IMG/VR virus record: IMGVR_UViG_3300033233_000019
Coordinates: 1 to 64,000 of that record
Strand: one strand, 5' to 3'
Length of the DNA stretch: 64,000 bases
DNA from: a virus
Shown: positions 46,001-54,386 of the stretch, piece by piece
Layout of the letters: each line of letters begins with the position of its first letter
Position numbering within the stretch: the stretch's first letter is position 1
Translations under genes and position numbers: made by a program
Notes under the pieces: model-generated
Databases searched by the model: none
Told to the model about the DNA's origin: nothing
What the model saw: only the letters and a program-made list of their open reading frames with translations

Positions 46001-47032
46001 ATGAGTTTCTCTCCTAGCTCCAACGCGCAGTCGAATCTTCCACAGAGCACCGTGAAGTATTACGACAAAAAGTTCCGCGAGAACTTGAAAGCGCAGACCC
46101 CATTCGTCGCTTGTTCGGAACGTCTCGACCTGCCGATGAAGTCTGGTAACCAGTACCAGATGTTTATGTACGTTCCCCTGGCGGCAAACGTGACCGCACA
46201 GACTGAAGGTACAGTCGGCAACGGCATCGCGGTGTCCGTTCTGACAAACACAGCGACCATCGGTGAGTACGCCGATTACGCTAACTTCTCTTCGCTGTCT
46301 CTCGCTACCGCGATTGACAACACCGTCGAGAACGTTGCGCGTGAAATGTCGTACCGTCTTGGTGAGTCTCTGAGCGCACTGGTTCGTGCGACTGCTGATG
46401 GCGCAAGCGCCATTGACAGTTCCGTGCTGACCTCGCTGGCTGCAACTTCCACGACTTCGTTTACGGCCCTGAGCCTGTCTCAGATTCGTAACAGCGTGCA
46501 GAGTATGGCTGGCCGCTCGATTCGTCCTTTCGACGAAGCAAGCAAGGCATTCTGTGGCGTTATCCACCCGTTCGCCCTTGGCGACGTGCTGGCTGACAAC
46601 AGCAACGATGCCCCGCTCGACATGCTGAAGCACACCCCCGTGGGTCTGGCACGCATGGAAGAGCTGATTTCGGTCGATCTGACTGAAGTGATTGAACTGC
46701 CGTCCAGCGGTGTTCAATTCTTCCAGACGAACCAAGTCACCACGACAGGGACATACAAGTCCGTGTCGAACCTGACTGCACTGCGTACCTACATCTTCGG
46801 GCGCGATGGGATTTACTCCATCAACCTTGGAGCACAGGGTGACACAGGCTTCGGTGATGGTGAATGGCGCAACATCAAGTGCAACATCGTTCAGAACGCT
46901 GAACCGACTGTTGCCGATCCTGAAGGGCTGATCCCCGGATGGACAAGCTATCGTGTTCACTTCACGACTTCGCTTGGACCGGATACCACTATCCGTATGC
47001 GTCAGATTGATGCTGCTTCGGCAATCAGCTAA
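46001..47032 (+). CDS. major capsid protein, N4 gp56-like
   Basis: 343 aa. QSTVKYYDKKFRENLKAQTP, LDLPMKSGNQYQMFMYVPLA, FSSLSLATAIDNTVENVARE, FCGVIHPFALGDVLADNSND and LRTYIFGRDGIYSINLG read as the HK97-fold capsid of the N4 gp56 family. Codon use is the most regular in the window, as expected for the most expressed gene. A terminator-like stem follows. Confidence 0.85.
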   Translation: MSFSPSSNAQSNLPQSTVKYYDKKFRENLKAQTPFVACSERLDLPMKSGNQYQMFMYVPLAANVTAQTEGTVGNGIAVSVLTNTATIGEYADYANFSSLSLATAIDNTVENVAREMSYRLGESLSALVRATADGASAIDSSVLTSLAATSTTSFTALSLSQIRNSVQSMAGRSIRPFDEASKAFCGVIHPFALGDVLADNSNDAPLDMLKHTPVGLARMEELISVDLTEVIELPSSGVQFFQTNQVTTTGTYKSVSNLTALRTYIFGRDGIYSINLGAQGDTGFGDGEWRNIKCNIVQNAEPTVADPEGLIPGWTSYRVHFTTSLGPDTTIRMRQIDAASAIS

Positions 47033-47054
47033 TCACTGATAAGAAGAAATTGAT

Positions 47055-47081
47055 GAGGGTGTCAAAATCATTGGCACCCTC
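47055..47081 (+). terminator. terminator-like hairpin after the capsid gene
   Basis: GAGGGTG (47055-47061) and CACCCTC (47075-47081), followed by ACAATCGTTTTG; weak T-run, so probably partial read-through into the next gene. Confidence 0.5.
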
Positions 47082-47107
47082 ACAATCGTTTTGAAAGGAC
47101 AAATTCT

Positions 47108-47596
47108 ATGGCAGATGTACAAGAATCTTATCCTCTACCGACAACTGGTCTTCTGAAGCCGACTGAAATCGTGCTGACTGGTTCTGGTCTTTCCACATTG
47201 GTTACCGCGAGACGCTACATGGTCACGCTGTCGCTTAATGGAACCAGTTCCGTCGCCGTGACTGCGGCTGCGAAGGACATTGCTGGTGCCGATCCGTCTT
47301 ACACAGGAGCGTTTCATTGGGTTGCGCGGAATGCTGCGCCTCAAGCTGCAAACGCTGGTGATGTGGTCGAGTCTTATCCGGTTTCCACTGACGGTGTTGT
47401 GGCGAACATTGCTTCGTTCAACTCCGACAAGTCGGTTGCGGCTCTGACTTCGGCTTCTAATCCGCCTACTGTGTATGCACACACGGTTGGTGAAGCACTG
47501 GTCGAGTGCTTCGTTCCGTCCTTCGACGTTGACGGTGCAAACGACTACCTGAAGGGTGGCGTTTACACAGAGTTGATTGTCATTGTGACTCCGTAA
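47108..47596 (+). CDS. putative head decoration protein, 162 aa
   Basis: ATG 47108 with AAAGGA upstream. All-beta, Ala/Val/Thr/Ser-rich: IVLTGSGLSTLVTARRYMVT, LSLNGTSSVAVTAAAKDIAG, YLKGGVYTELIVIVTP. Position behind the capsid gene and between two hairpins suggests a capsid decoration protein. No family recognised. Confidence 0.6.
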   Translation: MADVQESYPLPTTGLLKPTEIVLTGSGLSTLVTARRYMVTLSLNGTSSVAVTAAAKDIAGADPSYTGAFHWVARNAAPQAANAGDVVESYPVSTDGVVANIASFNSDKSVAALTSASNPPTVYAHTVGEALVECFVPSFDVDGANDYLKGGVYTELIVIVTP

Positions 47597-47605
47597 TTCA
47601 AAATC

Positions 47606-47636
47606 GGGGCAGTGAAATTGAGAAAGTAACTGCCCC
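47606..47636 (+). terminator. hairpin after the decoration gene
   Basis: GGGGCAGT (47606-47613) and ACTGCCCC (47629-47636), 15-nt loop, no T-run. Sits between two head genes; possible processing site. Confidence 0.45.
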
Positions 47637-47666
47637 ACTAACTAAGCGGAGAGGAAAGGAAAGCTA

Positions 47667-47993
47667 ATGTCTGAAGTAAACGCTTCATTAACAAAACGTG
47701 TTGGTACAAGCGACATTAACTACGAGAACTATCAGGTTGCGGCAACTTCTAGTTCCTTCCCTAAGACCATTGTCTCCCGTGACACAGGTACGATTTTGGG
47801 TACAGTTCCACCGGGTCAGGCTGGTCTGAAGTTGGTTGATGGAACGCAGCAACAGTCTGTTGCTCGTGTATGCGCCGTTCCTCGTCAGACTGTTGGTGGA
47901 GTCGCAATGGACGGTGATGGTAACTTCATCCGTAAGGAAGATGATGCCACTTATCGTGGTAATGCGGCTGGCTACAGCAATCTTGGCGAGTAA
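47667..47993 (+). CDS. hypothetical structural protein, 108 aa
   Basis: ATG 47667 with GGAAAG upstream. SEVNASLTKRVGTSDINYEN, TGTILGTVPPGQAGLKLVDG, FIRKEDDATYRGNAAGYSNL. Beta-rich with no motif; probably a minor head protein by position. Confidence 0.55.
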   Translation: MSEVNASLTKRVGTSDINYENYQVAATSSSFPKTIVSRDTGTILGTVPPGQAGLKLVDGTQQQSVARVCAVPRQTVGGVAMDGDGNFIRKEDDATYRGNAAGYSNLGE

Positions 47994-48004
47994 GAGAGTT
48001 TCAT

Positions 48005-48027
48005 TAGCGAGTCACTTGTGACCCGCT
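48005..48027 (+). terminator. hairpin after the 108-aa gene
   Basis: AGCG-GTCAC / GTGAC-CGCT around a two-base loop with one A-C mismatch, followed by ATTAAAGCTTTCTTTT. The next 200 nt (48028-48224) hold a CTTTTG/CAAAAG stem and no ORF. Confidence 0.55.
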
Positions 48028-48224
48028 ATTAAAGCTTTCTTTTGGATAACTATCAAAAGGGATGTAAGGTCGGATTACCTGAACCCTGAGTAGACGGTGA
48101 GTCCAATAGGCAAGCATTCATCCGGCCAGATGGTGTCTTGCTGCCCAATACGAAACGTAGATTGCCATCCCAACAATCACTGTACAGGCGTTTTCGTGTT
48201 GCGGTCTTTTCTTAGGAGGAAAGA

Positions 48225-48836
48225 ATGGGGAGCACAGTAGGCAAAGAAAAAGCACCGTGGGAGTCGTATTCAGCTACGTTTGAAGAGAAGCTCGATCCGC
48301 AGTTGGAAGAAGCTATTAAACGATATGCTGAAACTGCACACGGAAAAACAAGCAACCAAAACGCCGAAGAGTTGTGTCGGCAAAAAGAAATCAGTGCCGA
48401 AGTTGCAAAAGAGTATCAGTGGGTAACTCCCGACGAGTATGCAGACGAAGGGCCGCGAATAGGCAAGGTTCTGCATTCATCGGAATTGATTACGCTGCTG
48501 AGAAACAAATGCAAGCTTCGCTGTTGGTATCGTGACCATCCTCAAGCTAGAAAGGTCACGCTCGTTGTTCAACGTTGGGCGCAGATTCCCGAAGTCGGCT
48601 GTTGGGTTCAGCTTGGCTTCATGCCAGAGTACACGATCATGGGTTTCGACGATCATGGCGTGCCATTGGCAGAAAGATATCGGGGCTGGCGCACATGTAT
48701 TTTGCAGTTGATTTTGAAGGGGCTTATCGCTGAAGAACTTGCCAACAAGGTCTTCGGATATGCTCATGGGACTGTTTCAGAGCGGTATCTTGAAACGCTG
48801 TATGGTTTCAGGAATCGCCGTTTTGCAGTGATCTAA
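48225..48836 (+). CDS. hypothetical virion protein, 203 aa
   Basis: ATG 48225 with TTAGGAGGA upstream. Helical N-terminus (KLDPQLEEAIKRYAETAHGK), then VLHSSELITLLRNKCKLRCW, VTLVVQRWAQIPEVGCWVQL and an arginine-rich end. No family; lies where head-tail connector proteins are expected. Confidence 0.6.
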   Translation: MGSTVGKEKAPWESYSATFEEKLDPQLEEAIKRYAETAHGKTSNQNAEELCRQKEISAEVAKEYQWVTPDEYADEGPRIGKVLHSSELITLLRNKCKLRCWYRDHPQARKVTLVVQRWAQIPEVGCWVQLGFMPEYTIMGFDDHGVPLAERYRGWRTCILQLILKGLIAEELANKVFGYAHGTVSERYLETLYGFRNRRFAVI

Positions 48837-48837
48837 C

Positions 48838-48900
48838 CGGAACGCCGGAATATAAATGTGATGTAGCCGGAACAACCGGGATAGAAATTGTGGAGTAATA
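48838..48900 (+). promoter_or_regulatory. tandem-hairpin leader, copy 2
   Basis: CCGG-AACG-CCGG, spacer AATATAAATGTGATGTAG, CCGG-AACAA-CCGG, then GATAGAAATTGTGGAGTAAT before the ATG at 48903. Matches the plan of 44940-44996, including the ATA.AAATGTG and GTGGAGTAAT parts, although the stems differ. Confidence 0.5.
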
Positions 48901-48902
48901 CA

Positions 48903-49448
48903 ATGACAGAAGAAAATCAGCAAGAACAGTTGTCACCCGAAGAGTTTGAGAAGAAACGTCAGAGACTTGAACTTCGTCGGTTGGAAGCGGATACGCAGGA
49001 CATTGAAGAGCGTTTGGCAGAGCGCGAAATGAAGCGCGAAACCAAGCGTCAACGCAGCATCAACAACGGCCAGACATTGCGCCAGATCGAAGCCAGCACA
49101 AAGGCTGTGCAAGAACATTGCAACCATAAAAAGGGCGGCAGTGGAGCACAGGGATTTATTGCCGGTGAGGGCGATGATTCTCAGTACTCCGTGCTGAAGC
49201 ATCGTATGCCCATGGGCGACGTGTGGGTTCGCTGTCTGCGCTGCGGTAAAACATGGAAGCCACCCGTGGAGTCGAAGTACACGGTTAAGGGCAAGTTTGA
49301 CCAAGACGCATTCAACGCTGCCGTGCGCGAGTACGAGTCAGCAGTTGCGTTTCAGACTCGTAACCAGACGAGCGGATCGATTCAGTTCCGGGCTTCTGAC
49401 GGCGGTAAGCACTTCCGTGAAGTCACCAAAGATGTGAATTTGCGTTAA
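48903..49448 (+). CDS. coiled-coil protein with zinc-like motif, 181 aa
   Basis: Start at 48903 with GGAG upstream. EFEKKRQRLELRRLEADTQD and EERLAEREMKRETKRQRSIN give a long charged coiled coil; then HCNHKKGG and VRCLRCGKTWKP form a C/H-rich zinc-ribbon-like pair, followed by a short strand region. Possibly a structural adaptor. Confidence 0.6.
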   Translation: MTEENQQEQLSPEEFEKKRQRLELRRLEADTQDIEERLAEREMKRETKRQRSINNGQTLRQIEASTKAVQEHCNHKKGGSGAQGFIAGEGDDSQYSVLKHRMPMGDVWVRCLRCGKTWKPPVESKYTVKGKFDQDAFNAAVREYESAVAFQTRNQTSGSIQFRASDGGKHFREVTKDVNLR

Positions 49449-49451
49449 CCT

Positions 49452-49545
49452 GCGGTAAGCATGTCGGCCTACAGTGCCGACTACGTGCCTATAAAAGGCA
49501 TTCGGTGAAACTCCGAGCAATCGCCCGTTATAGCCGGGCGCTAAA
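49452..49545 (+). promoter_or_regulatory. three-hairpin intergenic element
   Basis: GTCGGC/GCCGAC, TGCC-TATAAAA-GGCA and CGCCCG-TTATAG-CCGGGCG in a row between the zinc protein and an endonuclease VII-like gene. The last stem precedes TTTAATG without a good Shine-Dalgarno site. Confidence 0.45.
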
Positions 49546-49549
49546 TTTA

Positions 49550-49954
49550 ATGATAAAAACACACTGCAAGAACGGTCACGCATTGACCAAGGATAATTTA
49601 GTATTACGAAAGAACGGTTACGCGCAATGCCGTGTGTGCTTTAATAAGTCGGCTAAAGAATGCACCAAACGCTGGCGCACTAGGCATCCAGACAAGGCTA
49701 AATACAGTAAACTAAAATATCGTTACGGTGTTACTCCTGAACAGTATGAAACAATGTATGAACAGCAAGAAGGAAAATGCATTTTGCCTTCATGTGGTCG
49801 CCCTATAAACGCAACCAATCACGATCACGTTTCTGGATTGCTTCGTGGTTTGATGTGCAAAGAACACAATATAGCACTTGGATTATTTTCTGATAGTCCT
49901 AAGCTGCTAAGAGAAGCGGCTGAGTATTTAGAAAGGTTCATTTATGGCAGGTAA
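49550..49954 (+). CDS. endonuclease VII-like HNH, family B copy 2
   Basis: 134 aa. THCKNGHALTKDNLVLRKNG and YAQCRVCFNKSAKECTKRW give an N-terminal zinc domain; YGVTPEQYETMYEQQEGKC, NHDHVSGLLRGLMCKEHNIA and LFSDSPKLLREAAEYL follow. Overlaps the next tail gene by 11 nt. Confidence 0.9.
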   Translation: MIKTHCKNGHALTKDNLVLRKNGYAQCRVCFNKSAKECTKRWRTRHPDKAKYSKLKYRYGVTPEQYETMYEQQEGKCILPSCGRPINATNHDHVSGLLRGLMCKEHNIALGLFSDSPKLLREAAEYLERFIYGR

Positions 49955-51056
49955 CTCGACTATTTCCTTACAGAGCGTGGTTGATGATGCCCTGTCAATG
50001 GGAGACATTGCGCCAGCTTTGTCTACAGGTGGCTTCAGCGATCAGCCAGCACTCTCGATTGCTAACGACGTTTTAAACGCAATGCTTTTGGGTGGCCCCG
50101 GTGGGGAGCCGTTTAACTGGAAGTGGAACCGTTTCTTCGTCCAACCTTTCGCAACGATTTCGTTGCAGCAAGACTATTTCGTACCCGGTAACATTAGGCT
50201 TGGGTGGTTAGAGTCTGCCTTCGCAGTAGATATCAACAACACTTCCATTCCAAAACCTAAGCGTTCCATCGAATGTCATCGTGACCTTCTGCCTACGGAC
50301 GCGCAAACAGGCTATCCCGGCAAAATGTGCTGGATTCCAAATGATCAGTGTCTCACAGGAACATGGGGTCAACATCCGTTAGGCCCGACTTCTGTGGGTT
50401 CACCCGGTGAGCAAACTGGCGGGGCAAGCATCACAGGTGCTCAGAACCCCGGCCCGAATGTGATATACACCGATCCTGTTGGAACAACCAATCAGCCAGT
50501 CAACGCGACCACAATCATCACCGATCCCAACGGCAACCTTTGGGTTGTCACTACATACGGTCAGTGCGGCGCTACACAACCCGTGTGGCCTACAAATCCG
50601 GTGTACCCGACTCTCGCAAGTCCAAATACAGTTGCGACTACGCAGACCGATGGGTCAGTCGTGTGGACAGCCATCAACCCGAAAGGGCAGGGCTTCCGGT
50701 TGAATCCGATTCCGCCCGTTACAGGCATTAGCTGGTTAGTCCAGCCAATCGCTCAGTTGCGTCCGACGCGCTTCACTGCGCTGGCAAACACGCTTGAGCC
50801 GATTCCCGACGACTACGAGAAATATTTCAAGCAGGGATTCTTTGCACAGTGCTATCGCAGAAATCCCGATCAAAAAGTTCGCGCTCGATTCACAGAAGAG
50901 TGGGCGCTGTTCATGCGTGATTTGGACATGGCAGTTCGTTCCGGTCAGCGTGAAATGGATGACTTCGGATTCTATCCGGGTCAGTCAATCATGGATGCAG
51001 GTACTGCTTTTAATCCCATAAATCCAGCCATGCCATATGGGGTTTGGAATGGCTAA
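49944..51056 (+). CDS. tail protein (tubular-protein-like), 370 aa
   Basis: N-terminal 80 residues DDALSMGDIAPALSTGGFSD, then FNWKWNRFFVQPFATISLQQ; C-terminal part YEKYFKQGFFAQCYRRNPDQ. Between them sits a beta insert IITDPNGNLWVVTTYGQCG...TDGSVVWTAINP, a module also in the next tail proteins. The core is paralogous to the 52211-53110 protein. Likely part of the short tail tube or neck. Confidence 0.7.
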   Translation: MAGNSTISLQSVVDDALSMGDIAPALSTGGFSDQPALSIANDVLNAMLLGGPGGEPFNWKWNRFFVQPFATISLQQDYFVPGNIRLGWLESAFAVDINNTSIPKPKRSIECHRDLLPTDAQTGYPGKMCWIPNDQCLTGTWGQHPLGPTSVGSPGEQTGGASITGAQNPGPNVIYTDPVGTTNQPVNATTIITDPNGNLWVVTTYGQCGATQPVWPTNPVYPTLASPNTVATTQTDGSVVWTAINPKGQGFRLNPIPPVTGISWLVQPIAQLRPTRFTALANTLEPIPDDYEKYFKQGFFAQCYRRNPDQKVRARFTEEWALFMRDLDMAVRSGQREMDDFGFYPGQSIMDAGTAFNPINPAMPYGVWNG

Positions 51057-51477
51057 CATAAAGACGCATTGCAAGAATGGTCATGAATTCACAGAAGAAA
51101 ATAGTCGTTGGACTATTAAAGACAATGGAAAACGCCGTCGTATTTGTCGTATTTGCAACAACGAGTATCATCGCCAAATACGACATACAAATCCTTCTGC
51201 TAGAGACAAGATTCGTAAATACGAACGCGAGTACAAATTAAAATATAAGTACGGTGTTACCGCCGATATGTGGAGAAACATGTTTGAGAAACAAGGCGGC
51301 TGTTGTGCCGGATGTAACACTTCATTTGAATTTGTAACGCCCTGTGTGGATCATTGCCACATTACTAATGATTTTCGCGGACTACTTTGTCATGCCTGTA
51401 ATCGCGGAATTGGTCTTTTGAAAGATAGTCCTGAACTTTTAGAAAAACTGGCAACTTATTTGAAAAATAACCACTGA
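51049..51477 (+). CDS. endonuclease VII-like HNH, family B copy 3
   Basis: 142 aa. THCKNGHEFTEENSRW opening, RRICRICNNEYHRQIR, YGVTADMWRNMFEKQGGCC, CVDHCHITNDFRGLLCHACN and LKDSPELLEKLATYL. Nearly the same design as copy 2 at 49550. Starts eight bases inside the tail gene before it. Confidence 0.9.
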   Translation: MANIKTHCKNGHEFTEENSRWTIKDNGKRRRICRICNNEYHRQIRHTNPSARDKIRKYEREYKLKYKYGVTADMWRNMFEKQGGCCAGCNTSFEFVTPCVDHCHITNDFRGLLCHACNRGIGLLKDSPELLEKLATYLKNNH

Positions 51478-51560
51478 ACAGAGGAACCCTAATTCAAGGG
51501 TACAGTGGCTTTACCGTTGTCGTGCTCTGGTTTAGAAAGACGGTAAACAGGAATTACATC

Positions 51561-52202
51561 GTGAAACATTTTTTGCTGTCTATCATTCTTGCATTGTCAC
51601 TGTTGACACAGACCTGTGTCGCGCAGCCAAACATCAGAGAAACTCAACACGCAGCAATGCACTGGCTGCTGTTTCAAACTGAAAAAGATGCATGGTATTG
51701 CACCGGATATGCAATTTCGGAGCACGCAGTTTTAACAGCGGGACATTGTGATGAACCCGGCATGTCGGTATCATTTGATAAGGAACTGGAACTAAAGCCA
51801 GCACCAACTGAAATCACTGCAAAGTATTTTGATGGCAATGATCATATGATTTTTGTGGTGCCTTCTATTACATTTGCTGATACAGTATACTATAACCCAA
51901 AAAAATATAAGCTGCCCAAGCAAGGTGAGCATGTTTACTATTGGGGTAATCCTGAACGTCACCGAGATTTGTATCGTGAGGGTTATATGTCAGGTATTGA
52001 TCCCGATCCCGATACCGATCTACGCACAAAAGATGCAGGAATTTACTTCATCATAAACGCTGCTCCCGGCGATAGTGGTTCAGTTGTTTTTGCCGAAAAT
52101 GGTCGCATTGTTTCAATGGTTAGCGCATCGGGCGACAGTACAATTATGCTTGGTTATCCGCTGGCATTCACACCAGAGCAGGTAGCTGAAGCCGAAAAGT
52201 AA
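51561..52202 (+). CDS. secreted trypsin-like serine protease
   Basis: 213 aa from GTG 51561 (AGGA upstream). Signal peptide HFLLSIILALSLLTQTCVAQ. AVLTAGHCDEP has the catalytic His, VYYNPKKYKLPK a possible Asp region, and INAAPGDSGSVVFAENGRIV the catalytic Ser (GDSGS). Chymotrypsin-fold, V8/glutamyl-endopeptidase style. It lies between two tail genes behind a hairpin leader (GAACCCT...AGGGT). Could cleave host surface proteins at release or act in virion maturation; the signal peptide favours export. Confidence 0.8.
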   Translation: MKHFLLSIILALSLLTQTCVAQPNIRETQHAAMHWLLFQTEKDAWYCTGYAISEHAVLTAGHCDEPGMSVSFDKELELKPAPTEITAKYFDGNDHMIFVVPSITFADTVYYNPKKYKLPKQGEHVYYWGNPERHRDLYREGYMSGIDPDPDTDLRTKDAGIYFIINAAPGDSGSVVFAENGRIVSMVSASGDSTIMLGYPLAFTPEQVAEAEK

Positions 52203-52210
52203 AGGAATCT

Positions 52211-53110
52211 ATGGCAAGTACAATCACGCTGCTGCAAACAATGGAGTGGGCTAAGAAGCTGAACTTCAATCGTAGTTCTGCTATCGGGAACTATCTTGAA
52301 CCAGCCATGACGAGCGCAAACATTGTGAAGCAAGCAATCCTTGGCGCACCGTTTGAGTGGCGCTGGAATCGCAAAGAATACGCTTGGACATGTGTCAACC
52401 CGGCAACAGTTTGGGCCGCAGTCACCGTGTACGCTTTGAATTTTCGTTTCAAAGACCCGAATGGAAACATTCAGATGGTCACTGCTATCGGATCGGCTCC
52501 GCACAAAAGCGGTGTTGTCCAGCCTACTTGGAGCACCAACACAGCAGGTAACGGAACAACCGCAGATGGCGATCTAGTATGGACGGTGTTTGATCTTCAG
52601 ACATACCAAGTGAGCGTTCCTGATTTTGGCTGGATCGAGCACGCATCCGTGCAAGATATCGGCCAGTCTCCTGCTAAATGGTATTCAGTTCAGCCACAGT
52701 TGTCTTTAGCTTTGGATTCTTCCCAAGCTCGTCCAACAAAGATTTCGGCACATACAGATGATCTTAACGGCAACATTGGTTTCGTGCTTATGCCTGTACC
52801 TGACAAAGCATACCCGATGAACATCCACATTCAGAAGAAAGCTTCGCTGTTCACGAGCGTAAACGACACATGGTCACCGATCCCCGATGAGTATTCTTAC
52901 ATCTACAGTTGGGGTTTCTTGGCGTTGATGTACATGTTTGCTGATGATCCAAGATTCAACATGGCTAATCAAAAATTCGTCGCACATCTGTTGGCTAACA
53001 ACGAAGGTCTGACTGAGACTGAAAAGAATATGTTCTTGGGTAATTGGGGTGGTATTACAGGCTCCGAAATCGCCAGAGGGCAGCAAGGCGCTCAAGCAAG
53101 ACAAGTTTAA
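52211..53110 (+). CDS. tail protein, 299 aa, paralogue of the 49944 gene
   Basis: MASTITLLQTMEWAKKLNFN, FEWRWNRKEYAWTC, insert FRFKDPNGNIQMVTAIGSAP...TTADGDLVWTVFD, then PMNIHIQKKASLFTSVNDTW and YSYIYSWGFLALMYMFADDP. Shares core and DPNGN insert with the 370-aa protein. Probably the partner ring in the tail. Confidence 0.7.
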   Translation: MASTITLLQTMEWAKKLNFNRSSAIGNYLEPAMTSANIVKQAILGAPFEWRWNRKEYAWTCVNPATVWAAVTVYALNFRFKDPNGNIQMVTAIGSAPHKSGVVQPTWSTNTAGNGTTADGDLVWTVFDLQTYQVSVPDFGWIEHASVQDIGQSPAKWYSVQPQLSLALDSSQARPTKISAHTDDLNGNIGFVLMPVPDKAYPMNIHIQKKASLFTSVNDTWSPIPDEYSYIYSWGFLALMYMFADDPRFNMANQKFVAHLLANNEGLTETEKNMFLGNWGGITGSEIARGQQGAQARQV

Positions 53111-53166
53111 ACTTGAAGAAGGAAATTCTGCATAGGCGAGAATGCCGGAAAGACACGGTATAATCT

Positions 53167-53469
53167 ATGGCAGCACCAACTTTTGTTGATCCATCCGGCG
53201 CACCAATTGCCAATGGCGTTATGGTTGTCAGCTTGAATGCTGACGCAAAATCGTCACTTGGGCAGGTTCACAGCCAGCGCACAAGATTTGCACTCGACTC
53301 TACAGGTACACCTGATGTGTCCGCAGTGCAACTTTTGTCGTCTCTAGCAAACAACTATGACAGCAACAACACTCCGTCGTATTCCGTAACGGTGTACAAC
53401 GCTTTAGGTGAACGAGTTTGGGGGCCAAGCATTCCGGGCGATCCGGCGCTTCCGTCTCCTCTTCAGTAA
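53167..53469 (+). CDS. small tail-associated protein, 100 aa
   Basis: ATG 53167, no strong Shine-Dalgarno. TFVDPSGAPIANGVMVVSLN and YSVTVYNALGERVWGPSIPG are typical beta-strands of fibre-base proteins, and the same start pattern (LFQDADGVVLNKGYLLFELS) occurs in the next gene. Likely a small fibre or fibre-base. Confidence 0.6.
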   Translation: MAAPTFVDPSGAPIANGVMVVSLNADAKSSLGQVHSQRTRFALDSTGTPDVSAVQLLSSLANNYDSNNTPSYSVTVYNALGERVWGPSIPGDPALPSPLQ

Positions 53470-53477
53470 AGGAAAAC

Positions 53478-54386
53478 ATGCCAGCAACAAAAACAAAATT
53501 GATTGGTGGATTGTTCCAAGACGCAGACGGTGTTGTCCTGAACAAAGGCTATTTGCTCTTTGAGTTGTCACACGACTCACAGGTTACAGGATTGATCACT
53601 CAGGTTTGCGCTGGTGTGAATATCAAGATCACCCTAAATTCCAGTGGTAGCGTTGACCAGACTGTAGCCCAATACATTTGGGGTAACGACGATCTGCTTC
53701 CAATCAACAGTTTTTATACAGTCGCGGGTTACACTGCGGCTGGTCAGCTTGCTTGGGGGCCGAATCACCAGCAAGTAACAAGCGGCGCAACGTTCGACGT
53801 TGGCACTTGGGTTCCTGACCTGTTGACTAATTGGAATCCTCCTCTTCAGTCGCCAGAACTCGACACAAACGGAGTACTGAACGGCAATCAAGCCAAGCTG
53901 AATTTGAAAAACGGTAAGAACATCGCCATCACGGATGCGGGTAACGGTGACGTTACAATCGCTGGCCCAACATTCGCTGGCGGAAAAAACATCACGGTCA
54001 CAGGAAACACTTCAGGCGGCGCTGGAACAGTAACTATTGCTGAGATTTCTACTCCTTACGACATTGGTATTCCGATTGTCGGACAGCCAGATGCCAGCGA
54101 GTCAATCGGCTACATCATTCCACGAGCAGTTACCTTCCTTGGAAATTTCTCAGGATCGTATGCTACGAGCGCAGTAGCTTCTGCCGGAACGATTGTTTTT
54201 GTGATCAAGAAAAACAATGCTCAGGTCGGCACTGTCACTTTCACTGCAAGTGTGACAGGTGTTTTTGCTTCAACAAGCGGCTTACCAGTATCGTTTGCCG
54301 CAGCAGATTTGCTTGAATTAGTTGCCCCGGCAGTTGTCGATGCAACGTGGGCGAACGGAAGATTTACGATTGTTGGGAGCCGATAA
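53478..54386 (+). CDS. tail fibre-like protein, 302 aa
   Basis: ATG 53478 with AAAGGA upstream. KTKLIGGLFQDADGVVLNKG N-terminal virion-binding-like part, then glycine-rich repeats (GGKNITVTGNTSGGAGTVTI) and a C-terminal beta domain (IVFVIKKNNAQVGTVTFTAS). Composition is that of a phage fibre. Confidence 0.65.
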   Translation: MPATKTKLIGGLFQDADGVVLNKGYLLFELSHDSQVTGLITQVCAGVNIKITLNSSGSVDQTVAQYIWGNDDLLPINSFYTVAGYTAAGQLAWGPNHQQVTSGATFDVGTWVPDLLTNWNPPLQSPELDTNGVLNGNQAKLNLKNGKNIAITDAGNGDVTIAGPTFAGGKNITVTGNTSGGAGTVTIAEISTPYDIGIPIVGQPDASESIGYIIPRAVTFLGNFSGSYATSAVASAGTIVFVIKKNNAQVGTVTFTASVTGVFASTSGLPVSFAAADLLELVAPAVVDATWANGRFTIVGSR

